Source: Imbricaverruca yamaguchii (Eukaryota > Arthropoda > Thecostraca > Neoverrucidae). From it: a stretch of 64,000 nt of DNA. Under the pieces are notes generated by a model that worked only from the letters and a program-made list of their open reading frames with translations, was not told the DNA's origin and made no database searches. Made by a program: the position numbers and the translations under genes. How positions within the stretch are numbered: position 1 is the first letter of the stretch; each line of letters starts with the position of its first letter. The DNA lies in assembly GCA_034440575.1 (NCBI GenBank), contig JAOTOL010001602.1, positions 1,770,501 to 1,834,500 of the forward strand. Reading direction: 5' to 3'. Shown piece by piece: positions 12,201 to 21,759 of the stretch.

Positions 12201-14820
12201 CGAACTCGCGGGGGTTACTCAGGTAATCGTTGGTGTGCACGATGCCTCCAAATCCGAACGAAACAAAAGCATCGACATAGCATAGAAACAATAGAGAACA
12301 AAATAATGTAAATTTCGGAACTAGTTATTACCTCAGCCAATTACTCTCCAGGATATTTTCACACTGGCAGGACGGCGGCCCAGCACAATCACTCTGTAAC
12401 CACAGATGAATCGTCATTCGGCTTGCGCCAATCTCGTCTCATTCTAAATAACAAAGATATGAGGGATTAGGTTTTCGTATGTCTTCAGAATTCTGTCGAA
12501 ATGACGCTTCAGAAGGAAATATTGGAATATACCACGATTCTTCTTCATAATTCCGGGAAATACTGGCGTTACACCAAAAAATTTCCATTACGAAACCTCT
12601 CGTCTTGCTGCCATATCTTGCGACCATAGTGGAACTCGAAATATGCACGACGTCATATACTCGCATATCGGACCCGAGGTCCTGTTCTCCAGCCGCATTC
12701 CAATCGGAGACTACCGGAGAACGTAATTCTGGACATTTCAGACAGTTTTAAGTAATTCTGTTAATTTCATGAAATAGAGCATTCAATTTCGAATTGAAAT
12801 GCATAAAATAGCACCAGCTAGCGAACTTCATTGATGGCAGAAGACCTATTTTTGGGAGCCATGTAAATGCTTTAAAAAATGCAAAAGACCTTGGGTTACT
12901 TTGGTATGAATTCCACCTCAATTCGCAAAACTACAGTAACCCATCAAGAGAAAAGCATCTGAATAGTAGTTTTATCACTTCAGCAACTGCAGTAACTGTG
13001 CATGTACGGAGTTATTACGTTCTCCGGGCCATTTATGGTCACAATTAGACGTCATTTAAAATAGTTACGAAAAATCTATCATTTCATCATTTGACCACCC
13101 TTGGATACGGCGCCGTTAGGACAGGACAATATCCGTACTAGAGTAGGAGAATTAACAGATTATTGGGACGGTCTCGCCCGATTCATGTTTTGATCTAGGA
13201 TAAAGACAACGTAATTTCATGATTAGGAACATATATCTTCAGTGTATTGATTCCTATATAACTGAAGAAAAAAGGTAACACCGTATTGACGTATGAATTC
13301 CTATTAAAGGCGACAGGAATTGAGGTCAAGCAGCGGTCTTGAAATTGTGTAAATATTGCAGTCATGTTTACACAGCGACCACACTTTGACCGCGCGTTTC
13401 GCCTCGCTGCTTTGTCTCCTTCCCTTTGCGCGAAGATCTTTGTCTGGATTGGTTGGGTATACTCGGGTTGAGACAAAGTTTTGAGAGCTTTCCGGAGAAA
13501 AACCTAGTAAGTGCGAGTGAATTAAGTGGGCGTAATTGAAGTGACTTAGGGTCCAGTAAAGGGGTGTAAGATGCTTGTAAGTAAGCGGCTTGTACGCTTT
13601 TCAGCAATCATCTTTTTTGGGGGGCTCCGACACCAGTAGCTTTGTTTTTTTAGGGGGGGGGTGGGGTCTGAGGCCATTTTTTATATTCTCCGACTCCATG
13701 GGCAGGAATATCTTCTTTTTCTTCGAGGGCTCCGATACAAATTTTGTATTCTCCGACTCCAGGTCAGCGAACCACTTTTCCCACGCTGGTCCTGACCCTG
13801 TCCAGTACCCACATTCACCAGTCCTGACCCTGTCCAGTACCCACAGTCACCAGTCCTGACCCTGTCCAGTACCCACATTCACCAGTCCTGACCCTGTCCA
13901 GTACCCAGTCACCAGTCCTGACCTTGTCCAGTACCCACAGTCACCAGACCTGGCTCTGTCCAATATGTAGTCCTGACTGTCCAGTACCCAGTCACCAGTC
14001 CTGACCTTGTCCAGTACCCACAGTCACCAGACCTGGCTCTGTCCAATATGTAGTCCTGACTGTCCAGTACCCAGTCACCAGTCCTGACCTTGTCCAGTAC
14101 CCATATTCACCAGTCCTGACCCTGTTCAGTATCCACAGTCACCAGTCTTGACCTTGTCCAGTACCCAGTCACCAGTTCTGGCTATGTCCAATATCCAGTC
14201 ACGGCCATGTCCAGTACCCATAGTCACCAGTCCTGATCCTGTTCAGTACCCAGTCACCAATCCTGACCTTGTCCAATGCCCACAATCACAAGCCCTGACA
14301 TTGTCCAGTACTCACAGTCACCAGGCCCGGCTCTGTCCAACACTCAATCCTGACCCTGTCCAATACCCAGACACTAGTCCTGATCCTGTCAAATACCCAT
14401 AGTCACCAGTCTTGACCCTGTCCAGTACCCATAGTCACTAGTCCCGACCCTGTCCAACCAACCAATCTAGATCCTGTCTTCGCATCCACCGGACCGGGGC
14501 TGCAGTCACTATGGACCATGGTTACCTCACCTGCGGCTTTTGCACGGCCTGTATGACGTACACCGCCACTGACCCACGCCCGTCTGGCCGCCACAGATTG
14601 TCTGGTGTCGGAGACGACCCCGCTGGCGCGGCCGGCAGCCGACGCGGCCACCGACGACGACCAGTTCGAGGTGCTGTTCTCCCGACTGGCGGACCTGCGC
14701 TCAGCGGCCGCCCGCATGCCGCAGGGCCAGCGCCACGACTACGCCGAGCGCGTGGCCATGGCCTTCCTGCAGTCCATGGGCGGCGAAGAGGACGAGCCGG
14801 CCGCCGAGGACTCGGACTGA
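7587..14820 (+). CDS. AAGAB: Alpha- and gamma-adaptin-binding protein p34 (AAGAB), six exons
   Basis: AAGAB is a cytosolic assembly chaperone that stabilises the adaptin subunits of AP-1 and AP-2 for clathrin-mediated trafficking. Coding exons are 7587-7659, 8113-8297, 9428-9545, 10421-10573, 11226-11357 and 14597-14820; they total 885 nt and 294 aa (human about 315). Splice phases match at every junction (1,0,1,1,1). Landmarks are D-P-C-V-F-I-Y-G in exon 1 (start of the Rab-like fold), [13 protein letters not shown] in exon 2, C-I-L-V-C-D in exon 3, [15 protein letters not shown] and an acidic [10 protein letters not shown] in exon 4, and the C-terminal F-E-x-L-F-S-R-L...A-E-R-V-A-M-A-F helix in exon 6. 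Exon 5 is Gln/Ser-rich and poorly conserved. The start is the first ATG in frame (M-F-P-D-T-D). Intron 2 uses a GC donor (GAG|GCAAGC). Introns 3 and 5 carry minisatellites, and intron 5 carries a hAT-like insertion. Exons 1-2 are CpG-poor and exons 4-6 GC-rich. No frameshift or internal stop was seen. Confidence 0.93.
10082..10400 (+). repeat. Minisatellite of about 27-30 bp in AAGAB intron 3
   Basis: Imperfect units built on GGTGCCC(C/T)GGGTGGTAGT repeat about ten times and reach to within about 20 bases of the exon 4 acceptor. Because the units are multiples of three, long frames stay open on both strands (repeated S-G-A-P-G-G and T-D-Y-H-P-G-H-H). These are shadows of the repeat, not genes. 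Confidence 0.85.
11430..11814 (+). repeat. 32-bp minisatellite in AAGAB intron 5, left part
   Basis: The unit is CCAGTCCTGACCCTGTCCAG followed by TACCCACAGTCA, 32 bases, repeated about twelve times. The array breaks off at 11814 and resumes with the same unit at 13789. The final eight bases before the break form one half of a target-site duplication. Confidence 0.92.
11815..13788. mobile_element. Non-autonomous hAT-like DNA transposon (1974 bp) inside the minisatellite
   Basis: The element interrupts the 32-bp array. It is flanked by an exact 8-bp duplication GTCCTGAC (11807-11814 and 13789-13796). Its ends are short inverted repeats: CAGGGTGGGAATTTTGG on the left, and CAGCGTGGGAAAAGTGG read inward from the right. 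An 8-bp target-site duplication with CAG(G/C)GTGGG termini is typical of the hAT superfamily. Inside, motifs such as TTCTCCAGGATTG and CTCCGACTCC recur near both ends. No frame exceeds about 93 codons and no transposase was recognised, so it probably depends on an enzyme supplied in trans. Orientation is not determined. Confidence 0.85.
13789..14460 (+). repeat. 32-bp minisatellite in AAGAB intron 5, right part
   Basis: This continues the array at 11430-11814 with the same 32-bp unit. Units here are more diverged, with shortened 22-24 bp variants such as GGCTCTGTCCAATATGTAGTCC. The array ends about 135 bases before AAGAB exon 6. Confidence 0.92.
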
Positions 14821-14984
14821 TCAGCTGGCTGCAGAGGCTCGCGCTGACGAGCTGGCCACAGATAACTTGGACTGATGAGCTTGTTACGGAGAACTGTGAC
14901 TGACGAGTTCACCGCTCGGCATCAGTGCAATGTGATGCTGCTGCGAGTGTGGCGGGTGGTACTTGTTGGAGTATAAGACAGTGT

Positions 14985-15445
14985 TCGCTGGAGTGTTGGA
15001 TGCAGCGTTTGCTGGAGTATAAGACACAGTGGCTGGAATGTTGGATGCGATGTTGGCTGGAGTATAACGCAATGTTCGCTGGAAATTAAGATACGGTGGC
15101 TGGTGTGTTGGATGTGGTGTTTGTTGGAGTATAACAAAGTGTTCGCTAGAGTTTAAGACACAGTGGCTGGCATGTTGGATGCGATGTTTGCTGGGGCTTA
15201 AGACACAGTGGCTGGCGTGTTGGATGCGGTGTTTGCTGGGGTTTAAGACACAGTGGCTGGCGTGTTGGATGCGGTGTTTGCTGGGGTTTAAGACACAGTG
15301 GCTGGCGTGTTGGATGCGGTGTTTGCTGGGGTTTAAGACACAGTGGCTGGCGTGTTGGATGCGATGTTTGCTGGAGTTTAAGACACAGTGCCTGGGGTGT
15401 TGGATGCGGTGTTTGGTGGAGTTTAAGCCACAGTGGCTGGCGTGT
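14985..15445. repeat. 45-bp minisatellite just 3' of the AAGAB stop codon
   Basis: The unit GTTTGCTGGGGTTTAAGACA followed by CAGTGGCTGGCGTGTTGGATGCG is 45 bases long. Units between about 15181 and 15410 are nearly identical; those to the left are diverged. Since 45 is divisible by three, both strands stay open (15179-15508 + and 15146-15619 -) with a 15-residue repeat. No coding role is supported. The array starts about 165 bases after the AAGAB stop and may lie in its 3' UTR. Confidence 0.9.
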
Positions 15446-15449
15446 GGGT

Positions 15450-17140
15450 GCTATATGACGCAAAATATTTTTATCCACTATGTGAAGGGGGAAAATATTC
15501 ACTGGTAATTTTTTTCTCGAAATTATTGCACGTTCTGGTTGCTGATTCATGAAAACAGAGTTTCCATTGTTGAATGCCGTCGTCATCTGGTATATAGTTT
15601 TGAAAGTTAGTAGAGACATATTGTTAGATCATTTCGGAGCAATTGCAGCTCTTGGCTTCGGAATAATGTGTCTGAAACCTCGTCTAGAATTTAAACCGCT
15701 GAAGATCACTGAAACATCTGCAAAGCCAGCTTCGGCTGGCGTTCACGTCTAAAACCTGTGTTGTATGTACACTACTGTGATAAGTTAGATAGATTATTGT
15801 CCAATTGATGTAGCATCGCCCTTTTGGTCGCATCATCTTTTGGTTTCTACGGGAGGCATCTTCATAGGAAGACGCCTTTGGTATGTACCGTAATGTACAG
15901 CGTATGCCTTATCGCATTAAATCGTGGATATCTTCCTTGAAGTCAGCAGTTCACCCCACACTCGTTTTTCTTGTTATTTGGGTTTTAGGGCGCATCGATC
16001 AGATTTGATCATTTAGCACCCATAACTAGTGATATGCTAATATTATACTTGCCCCTCTGGAGGCATAGAGTGCACGGCCACATACGCCCAAGTTACAGAC
16101 CTGAATACATGCACGATAGATGCAGTGCCATGCTACACTGGCGGACAGAGACAACAAAACTGATGTCAGAAATATAACGAAATAAGTTATCCATCTGGGT
16201 AAGACGCGAGTCGTCGCCTAAAATATTAAGCTTGAGCGAGTCCACTTATCACCAAAAATCTTGTTTCCATTGAACTCCGAAGCGGGGACGCGACAGCGGA
16301 ACATGGCGCACCGTAAGAGGCACATCACAGTAGTCACAGATCGGTTTCGATCCCTTCATTAGCAATTAGCTGAGTTACACGTGTGCCCTATCCTTAACCG
16401 AGCAAGCCCTACTCACCGATATGTTCTCAAGGAGCACTTCCATGACGCTAGACGGTTGTTAAATATTCTTAGCTTGCTATTTTCAATGCAGTCCCAAGTT
16501 CGCTGTCATTTAAGTCCGAAGAATGCGTCGATAGGGTAGAATGCGACGATGTCTCGGTTGCACGCCTATTGCGCGGTGGTTACTCGTGATTGTTGTTTAC
16601 ATCTCCCATCTGTCCGATGTCCACACACATTATTGTGTTATCTTCCTTGACAGCGCGCCCCGGTATTGCATGGACAGCAGACGTAGCCCCCTCTCTGGGT
16701 ACTTCATTTGCGGTATCGTGTTTCGCCGCCTTTGCTGTCGTTCGCCTCCATGTGTGTACGCGGACCGCGCTTAATTATACACGTGTTTGCAACAAAGCTG
16801 TCATCGGATGGACCGTACTCGCATCGAAGTCCGATAAATAGTCTTCGCCTTATATCCTTTGCCCAAAACAGCTGTCTCCAACCAGAATCTGAATGTTTGC
16901 AGCTGACGTTATTATTTCGGTATGCGCGGGGCTAGGTATGGTAAGTCAGCATTGGTTATTTCCTTATCGATCAGCTACAATTTCCAAAGAAGTGGTAGAT
17001 GATTCAAGAATGCAGCTCTTTGTGTATTTGTACTTCTAAAATAAATGCAAACTGCTGTCGACATCGCTGAATCGATCGCCCACAAAAGCACGAACCAGAG
17101 TACCGGGGAGACTGCAGTAAAACTGACGCTTGGCAGTGGA
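15450..17140. other. Intergenic region, nothing recognised
   Basis: Open frames are short and match no family. No strong repeat structure was seen. It separates AAGAB (plus) from MNAT1 (minus), which are convergent. Confidence 0.5.
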
Positions 17141-17154
17141 CCACGGGGACAAGT

Positions 17155-17310
17155 AGTCCCGGGGCAAGTTACCAGTCTCGCAATCGAAAAGTTGTAGGTT
17201 CGAGTCTCACCTGTCGCTACTCTTCTCCCGCGGCCAATCGGCGTAAGAGACTGGCGACGCTGCATGACTTAACGGTAGACGTGCCGTAAAACCCAACAAT
17301 CAACCAACAG
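17155..17310 (+). mobile_element. tRNA-derived SINE, family B (copy 2)
   Basis: The copy has a B box (GGTTCGAGTCTCACC), the family body CCGCGGCCAATCGGCGTAAGA and GGCGACGCTGCATGAC, and an AACCAACA tail. The A box is degraded (CCCGGGGCAAGTTA). It is alignable with copies at 2082 and 50537. Confidence 0.8.
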
Positions 17311-17745
17311 TGGATCCCCGGTGTCGTATTTGACCGAGCTACCCGGCCGTAACATGAAAGTATCAATAAATGAATAAATACATCAAGTATTTGTCATAAT
17401 GTGCTGTAACTTGTGTTCTGACCCCGTACAATTGTAGCTATTATACGTGACTTCTTGAAGGCTATGCCCACGACCGCCGCCGAACGAACCATATGGCATA
17501 TGAATCTGCTTTTAGCATTAACCGCACGAGCATTTAATGTGTTTATCAATCAATATCTTGTCTTGTTTCCCAGTCTTCTTCACCCCTAACGCTCCCTAGG
17601 AGTTTCCGAGCATCGTAATTAATAAATGCCGAGGTCTTTCTTTGAACCGAATCATTAAAAAAAGGCATCATGAATTACCATTAACAAGGTGGATAATTAA
17701 TAGACTTATTGAAGTTAAGAAGTACTTTTATAAAAGTAATGAACA

Positions 17746-17747
<2 letters not shown>

Positions 17748-17806
<59 letters not shown>
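17748..17806. repeat. (TA)n microsatellite
   Basis: Uninterrupted TA run of about 59 bases. Confidence 0.97.
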
Positions 17807-17808
<2 letters not shown>

Positions 17809-18441
17809 ATGCCTGCTTATCCATCAGCACAATAAAATACAATTCAAAACAAACAAGTTGCATTGTATGAATTACAAACTGACCAACGACACCAGTGACA
17901 CCGTTCCCGTTTGTACGATCAATAGCCGCCCAGCACTGCGACAGCATGCCGCCGAGAAAATCTGGACAGCATCAATGCCATGCCTCACAACAATGCCAAC
18001 GCGCTGAGAAGCAAGTGTTTGTTCGACTGGTCGTCAGCAGAAGTCTCTCCCACTACCACCTGACCTGCACCTTCTCTCTCTCCCGCACGCACGCACGCAC
18101 GCACGCGCACACAATCACCCGACGACCTGTATCGCTTGTATCACTGCTGAGAGGCGTAGCGTTCGCCCCCAAGCCACGGGATATGGTGTACAACAGGCAC
18201 TTGTTGCAGGATCATTCACATCTGACACCTACCTGCCAGGTGTGCTGCCGACTGCCGACGATGTTCCCACACCAGACGATACTCTGGCCACCAGAACACG
18301 GGCTACCGTCATCGGGCCGTGCTCAGCTGAACAGAACACGAATTGCCGTCATCAGACCGTAGCATACTCAGTCAGCCGGACCACGGATACCCTTACCAGC
18401 AGGTCGCCAGTCGCCGATCGGGCCGGAACACGACACAGCGG

Positions 18442-21400
18442 TCAGCCGTCCGCCGCTGGGAAGAACAACAGTCCGGCCATGCCCTCCTGCAGGGCCCGCA
18501 GACAGCCGAGCGAGGCGGTGTAGCCGCCGGCCAGCTCTGACTCGCCGGCGCGCTTGATGTGCGCCAGATAGCCGATGTCGGCCAGCGCGTCCGACTCGGG
18601 CGGCGCCGGCCCGTCCGTCGCCAGCGTCGGCCGCTCGTACACGAACGGCTCGCCCTGGTCGACGGCCGGCGGCGGCGGCGGCGCGCCCACCCGCACGCCG
18701 CCGATCCGCACGCCCGTCGAGAACTGCGCCGGCTTGGCGCGCGGCCTCGCCGTCGGCGCGGCCGTCGCCTCCGGCCGGTTCGACTTCGAGTGCTGCTCGA
18801 CAATGCGCTTGGCGTCGCCGTACGACGACATGAGCTCGTCGATGAGCGCCTCCTTCTTCTCCTGCTTCTGCTTCTTCTCGGCGACCAGCCGCTGCTCGGC
18901 CTCGCGCTGCCGCTCCTCCGACAGCTCGGTCTCCATCTGCAGGATCTCCTCCAGCTCTTCCTCCTCGGTCCGACCGCGCGCGCGGTTGCGCACGATCGAC
19001 TCGCGGTTGTCCCGCTTGTACGTTTCGATCCGCTTGTTAGTGGCCAGCACGTCAATGCCGTTGGCCAGGTTGTAGATGATGGTCTCCACCTGTCACAAAG
19101 GCCGACGTGTCATCGATACGGTTCTAGTTCAGGTATGGCTCCTGCAAACTGACAAGATTGGTTGCCAGAATTCAAATTAGTGTGCAATATTTTGACTTTT
19201 TGCGGATCTTGCGTGAAAAGTAAAACATCAGGATACCTCATTGAATGCATACAGACAGACACACAGAAAGACAGACAGATAAACATAGTAACAGACATAC
19301 AAGACCGGAAGAAACAAGTACGTTGGTAAATAAACTAGTACAGTGGAAAACTGCACTCAAAATTGAGAGCTGTTGTTGGATAATTATTACTACCTTTGAG
19401 TATATTACATGGCAATTAGGATCACCGCGCATAACAAGCTTAGATTGGGGTTAGTTCATCTGAATCTGATGTAACTGGGGCTCCAGGCTGGTGACGTCAA
19501 CTCGGATATCGGCCAGGGAGCGGCTCGATAGTCGGCAGACTCCGCCTATGATGAGGTGTTTGTTTATTGGGTGATTCACGACGAGCTTCATGCCCATTCA
19601 CGGCTAGTGGCGCCACCCACACTGTTTCACCGGTGAGCCACGGGACTTGGAAACGTCCCGGGCCGTGTGAGTGTTGAACCCGGGACCTTTGGTGCCAAGA
19701 GCTGAACACCTTAACCACTTCGCCATCCCCCCTCCCCCATGACACCACCATGACGAGGTGGTGTCTGGTGGCTGGCTTCATCATGATTCACAGGGTGTTG
19801 AGCCTACTGCCAGGCGTGTGTTCCTTTGAGATGTGTTCTTTTGTGTACAAAACCCCGAAAAAGAAAACTAATAAAAATTGGAAATAATATTTAAGGGCTG
19901 CACAATGTCTTTAAAGTATCACTAATTGCAATATTTTACAGGTCTTTGACAGTATAACAGTATGTTCAAAGTATAGAGTGGCAATTGCTGATACAATTAG
20001 CAGCATCTGTATATTGAATACGAATGTAAGTGACACAGTCTGACAAGGTTAGTCGAAGTAGGCATGACATTGATCTAGTCAGCTCCAAAGAAGATATGAA
20101 AGGATCCAAGCAAACCTTAACAATTCAGTTTAAGAATGCATATGACACTAGTAACATACAGTACTTCTGGATAGCTAGAATAAGTATTCAGAGTGCAGGT
20201 AATACTTGTTAGAATGTGTGCAAGTTACTGTATGTGCCTCCACCACCACAATTTCCCAGTGTTAAATGTATTCATGTAAGGGTGGCTAAAACCATGAAAG
20301 CTTTGGAGCCTGCATGAAAAGTAAAACATCAGGATACTTCATAGAATGCATGCAGACAGACAAACACAAAGACAGACAGATGAACAGAAAGACAGACATA
20401 CAAAACTGGAACAAACAAGTATGTTTCTTTCATATCATTGTTTTTTTGTGCTGTTTTGTATCATTGTTAACATTGTTCGAATTGTGGACGAACTGAACTG
20501 AAAATGGAAGAAAAGATGCTATATATAACTATAAATATGTTCACCTTACCACTTATTTGTGTCCACAAATTTCAGCTAATGACGGTTCAATGGATACATC
20601 AGCACAGCCTGATATCGGAATAGCACTTCATGCAACGCCCCTAGCAGGTTTATCTCTTAGCTGAATATTCTATCCTCTGAGCAGAGCTTCACTGCCTTTA
20701 CCCAAATTGCAGCAGAAGCAACAGCTAATCACATTCACCATTGGGTACTCGCCTCTTCGAGGTAGTCGTTGTACGCGCGCAGCGTGGCGAACTCGTCTTC
20801 TGCCTTGTTGAACTCGCGCAGAATCCGTCGGCGGATGTCGATGTCCTTCTCGACGGCGGCGTCCTCGAACAACTGCACACGGAAGCCCTGCTTCCGCAGC
20901 GGCACGTCGCACTGCGGGCAAGTACCCGAGCCTGTGCGACCGCGACACGTTACACCTCCCACTCGCAGATGGCGAAACGTGTCACAGCAGAGAGGTGACC
21001 TCGCAGGACAAAGTGTAACCGCTCATCACTGCTTGATCACCATCCACAACCAACAAAAGCTCTGCTAGCCCTGTCACACAGCAACTCTGCGATGCCAAAC
21101 ATGCCGAATACAAATATGGCGAACATCACTGGACAGCATCTCCTTTGCATTTGGAAACACTGCCGATCTCTTTGAGGCAACATACCCTATGATACTGGGC
21201 ATCCCACAATAAAATGCATCTTGAATACCCCCCACCCAAAACAAATATATTGTGACCAATGCCCCATTGTTTGTTGAGATCTTCCATTACAACCCAATTT
21301 TCATAATGGGATTTCATAGTCTCTCCCTTACTGAAGTCCTCATTTACATACTTTACATGCACATTCTGAGTGCCTACAATGGCATGTCCAGACTGACCAA

Positions 21401-21740
21401 TAGAGGGGTAGTGGGTTAACCACACATTTCCTTGTTGGGGTGGGATGTTGAAAGGTGTAACTTTGATACTCAATTATCATCATTTTCAGTCACATTTAGC
21501 CCTGCATCCTAAAGATGTCCATCATGTTGACCTATTAAATAAATATGTCTTAATAATTTCCTCAAAACACCAAAACATAATCAGTTGAGGGAAATAACCA
21601 CATCATGACGAACCTTTTGCAAACAGAAGATTAACACAGTTTTCACAGAGAGGATGTCCACAAACGTTCACCAATAGTTTCATGGAAGGATTCCTGTACT
21701 TGCTTGTCTTGCATCTTGGGCAGACTTGATCATCATCCAT
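18442..21740 (-). CDS. MNAT1: CDK-activating kinase assembly factor MAT1 (MNAT1)
   Basis: MAT1 holds CDK7 and cyclin H together and anchors them to TFIIH for RNA polymerase II CTD and cell-cycle CDK phosphorylation. Three coding exons (21740..21614, 20931..20753, 19089..18442) total 954 nt and 317 aa (human 309). Exon 1 starts [10 protein letters not shown] and holds most of the C3HC4 RING (C-P-R-C, C-G-H-P-L-C, C-x2-C). Exon 2 completes it (C-P-Q-C) and continues F-R-V-Q-L-F-E-D. Exon 3 encodes the long charged coiled coil (about residues 120-180), then [12 protein letters not shown] and the C-terminal A-G-G-Y-T-A-S-L hydrophobic region that in the family binds CDK7/cyclin H. Intron 1 is phase 1 (AAAAG|GTTCGT). 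Intron 2 has a GC donor (GAAGAG|GCGAGT), the only junction I found that keeps the conserved E-E-V-E frame. Exon 1 is CpG-poor; exons 2-3 are very CpG-rich. A poly-Pro/Ala stretch lies at about residues 205-235. 5' UTR exons probably extend toward 24.7 kb. Identity is certain. Confidence 0.96.
19205..19320. repeat. Duplicated ACAGACAG-rich segment in MNAT1 intron 2, copy 1
   Basis: About 115 bases starting GTGAAAAGTAAAACATCAGG and running through (ACAGACAG)-type repeats to GAAACAAGTA match 20305-20425 in the same orientation with scattered differences. Both copies lie within one intron, 1.1 kb apart. Confidence 0.85.
19558..19738 (-). mobile_element. tRNA-derived SINE, family A (copy 2)
   Basis: Read on the minus strand it starts GGGGATGGCGAAGTGGTTAAG, has GGTCCCGGGTTCAAC as B box, and continues through the same body as the copy at 501-674 (GGCGCCACTAGCCGTGAATG). 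The degenerate boxes and the shared body rule out a functional tRNA gene. It sits in MNAT1 intron 2, in the gene's orientation. Confidence 0.8.
20305..20425. repeat. Duplicated ACAGACAG-rich segment in MNAT1 intron 2, copy 2
   Basis: Partner of 19205-19320. It shares ATGAAAAGTAAAACATCAGG at the start and AACAAACAAGTA at the end. It is either a local duplication or two insertions of one short element. Confidence 0.85.
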
Positions 21741-21759
21741 ATTGACACTGCAAGAGAAT

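Noticed and set aside
11430..14460. CRISPR-like array
   Set aside because: Repeats are contiguous with no unique spacers, and the genome is eukaryotic.
18559..19152. Plus-strand frames of 166-197 codons opposite MNAT1 exon 3
   Set aside because: Antisense shadows of a GC-rich coding exon; Arg/Leu-rich low-complexity composition.
21126..21473. 115-codon minus-strand frame in MNAT1 intron 1
   Set aside because: No family recognised; it lies inside a well-defined intron and lacks splice-compatible ends.
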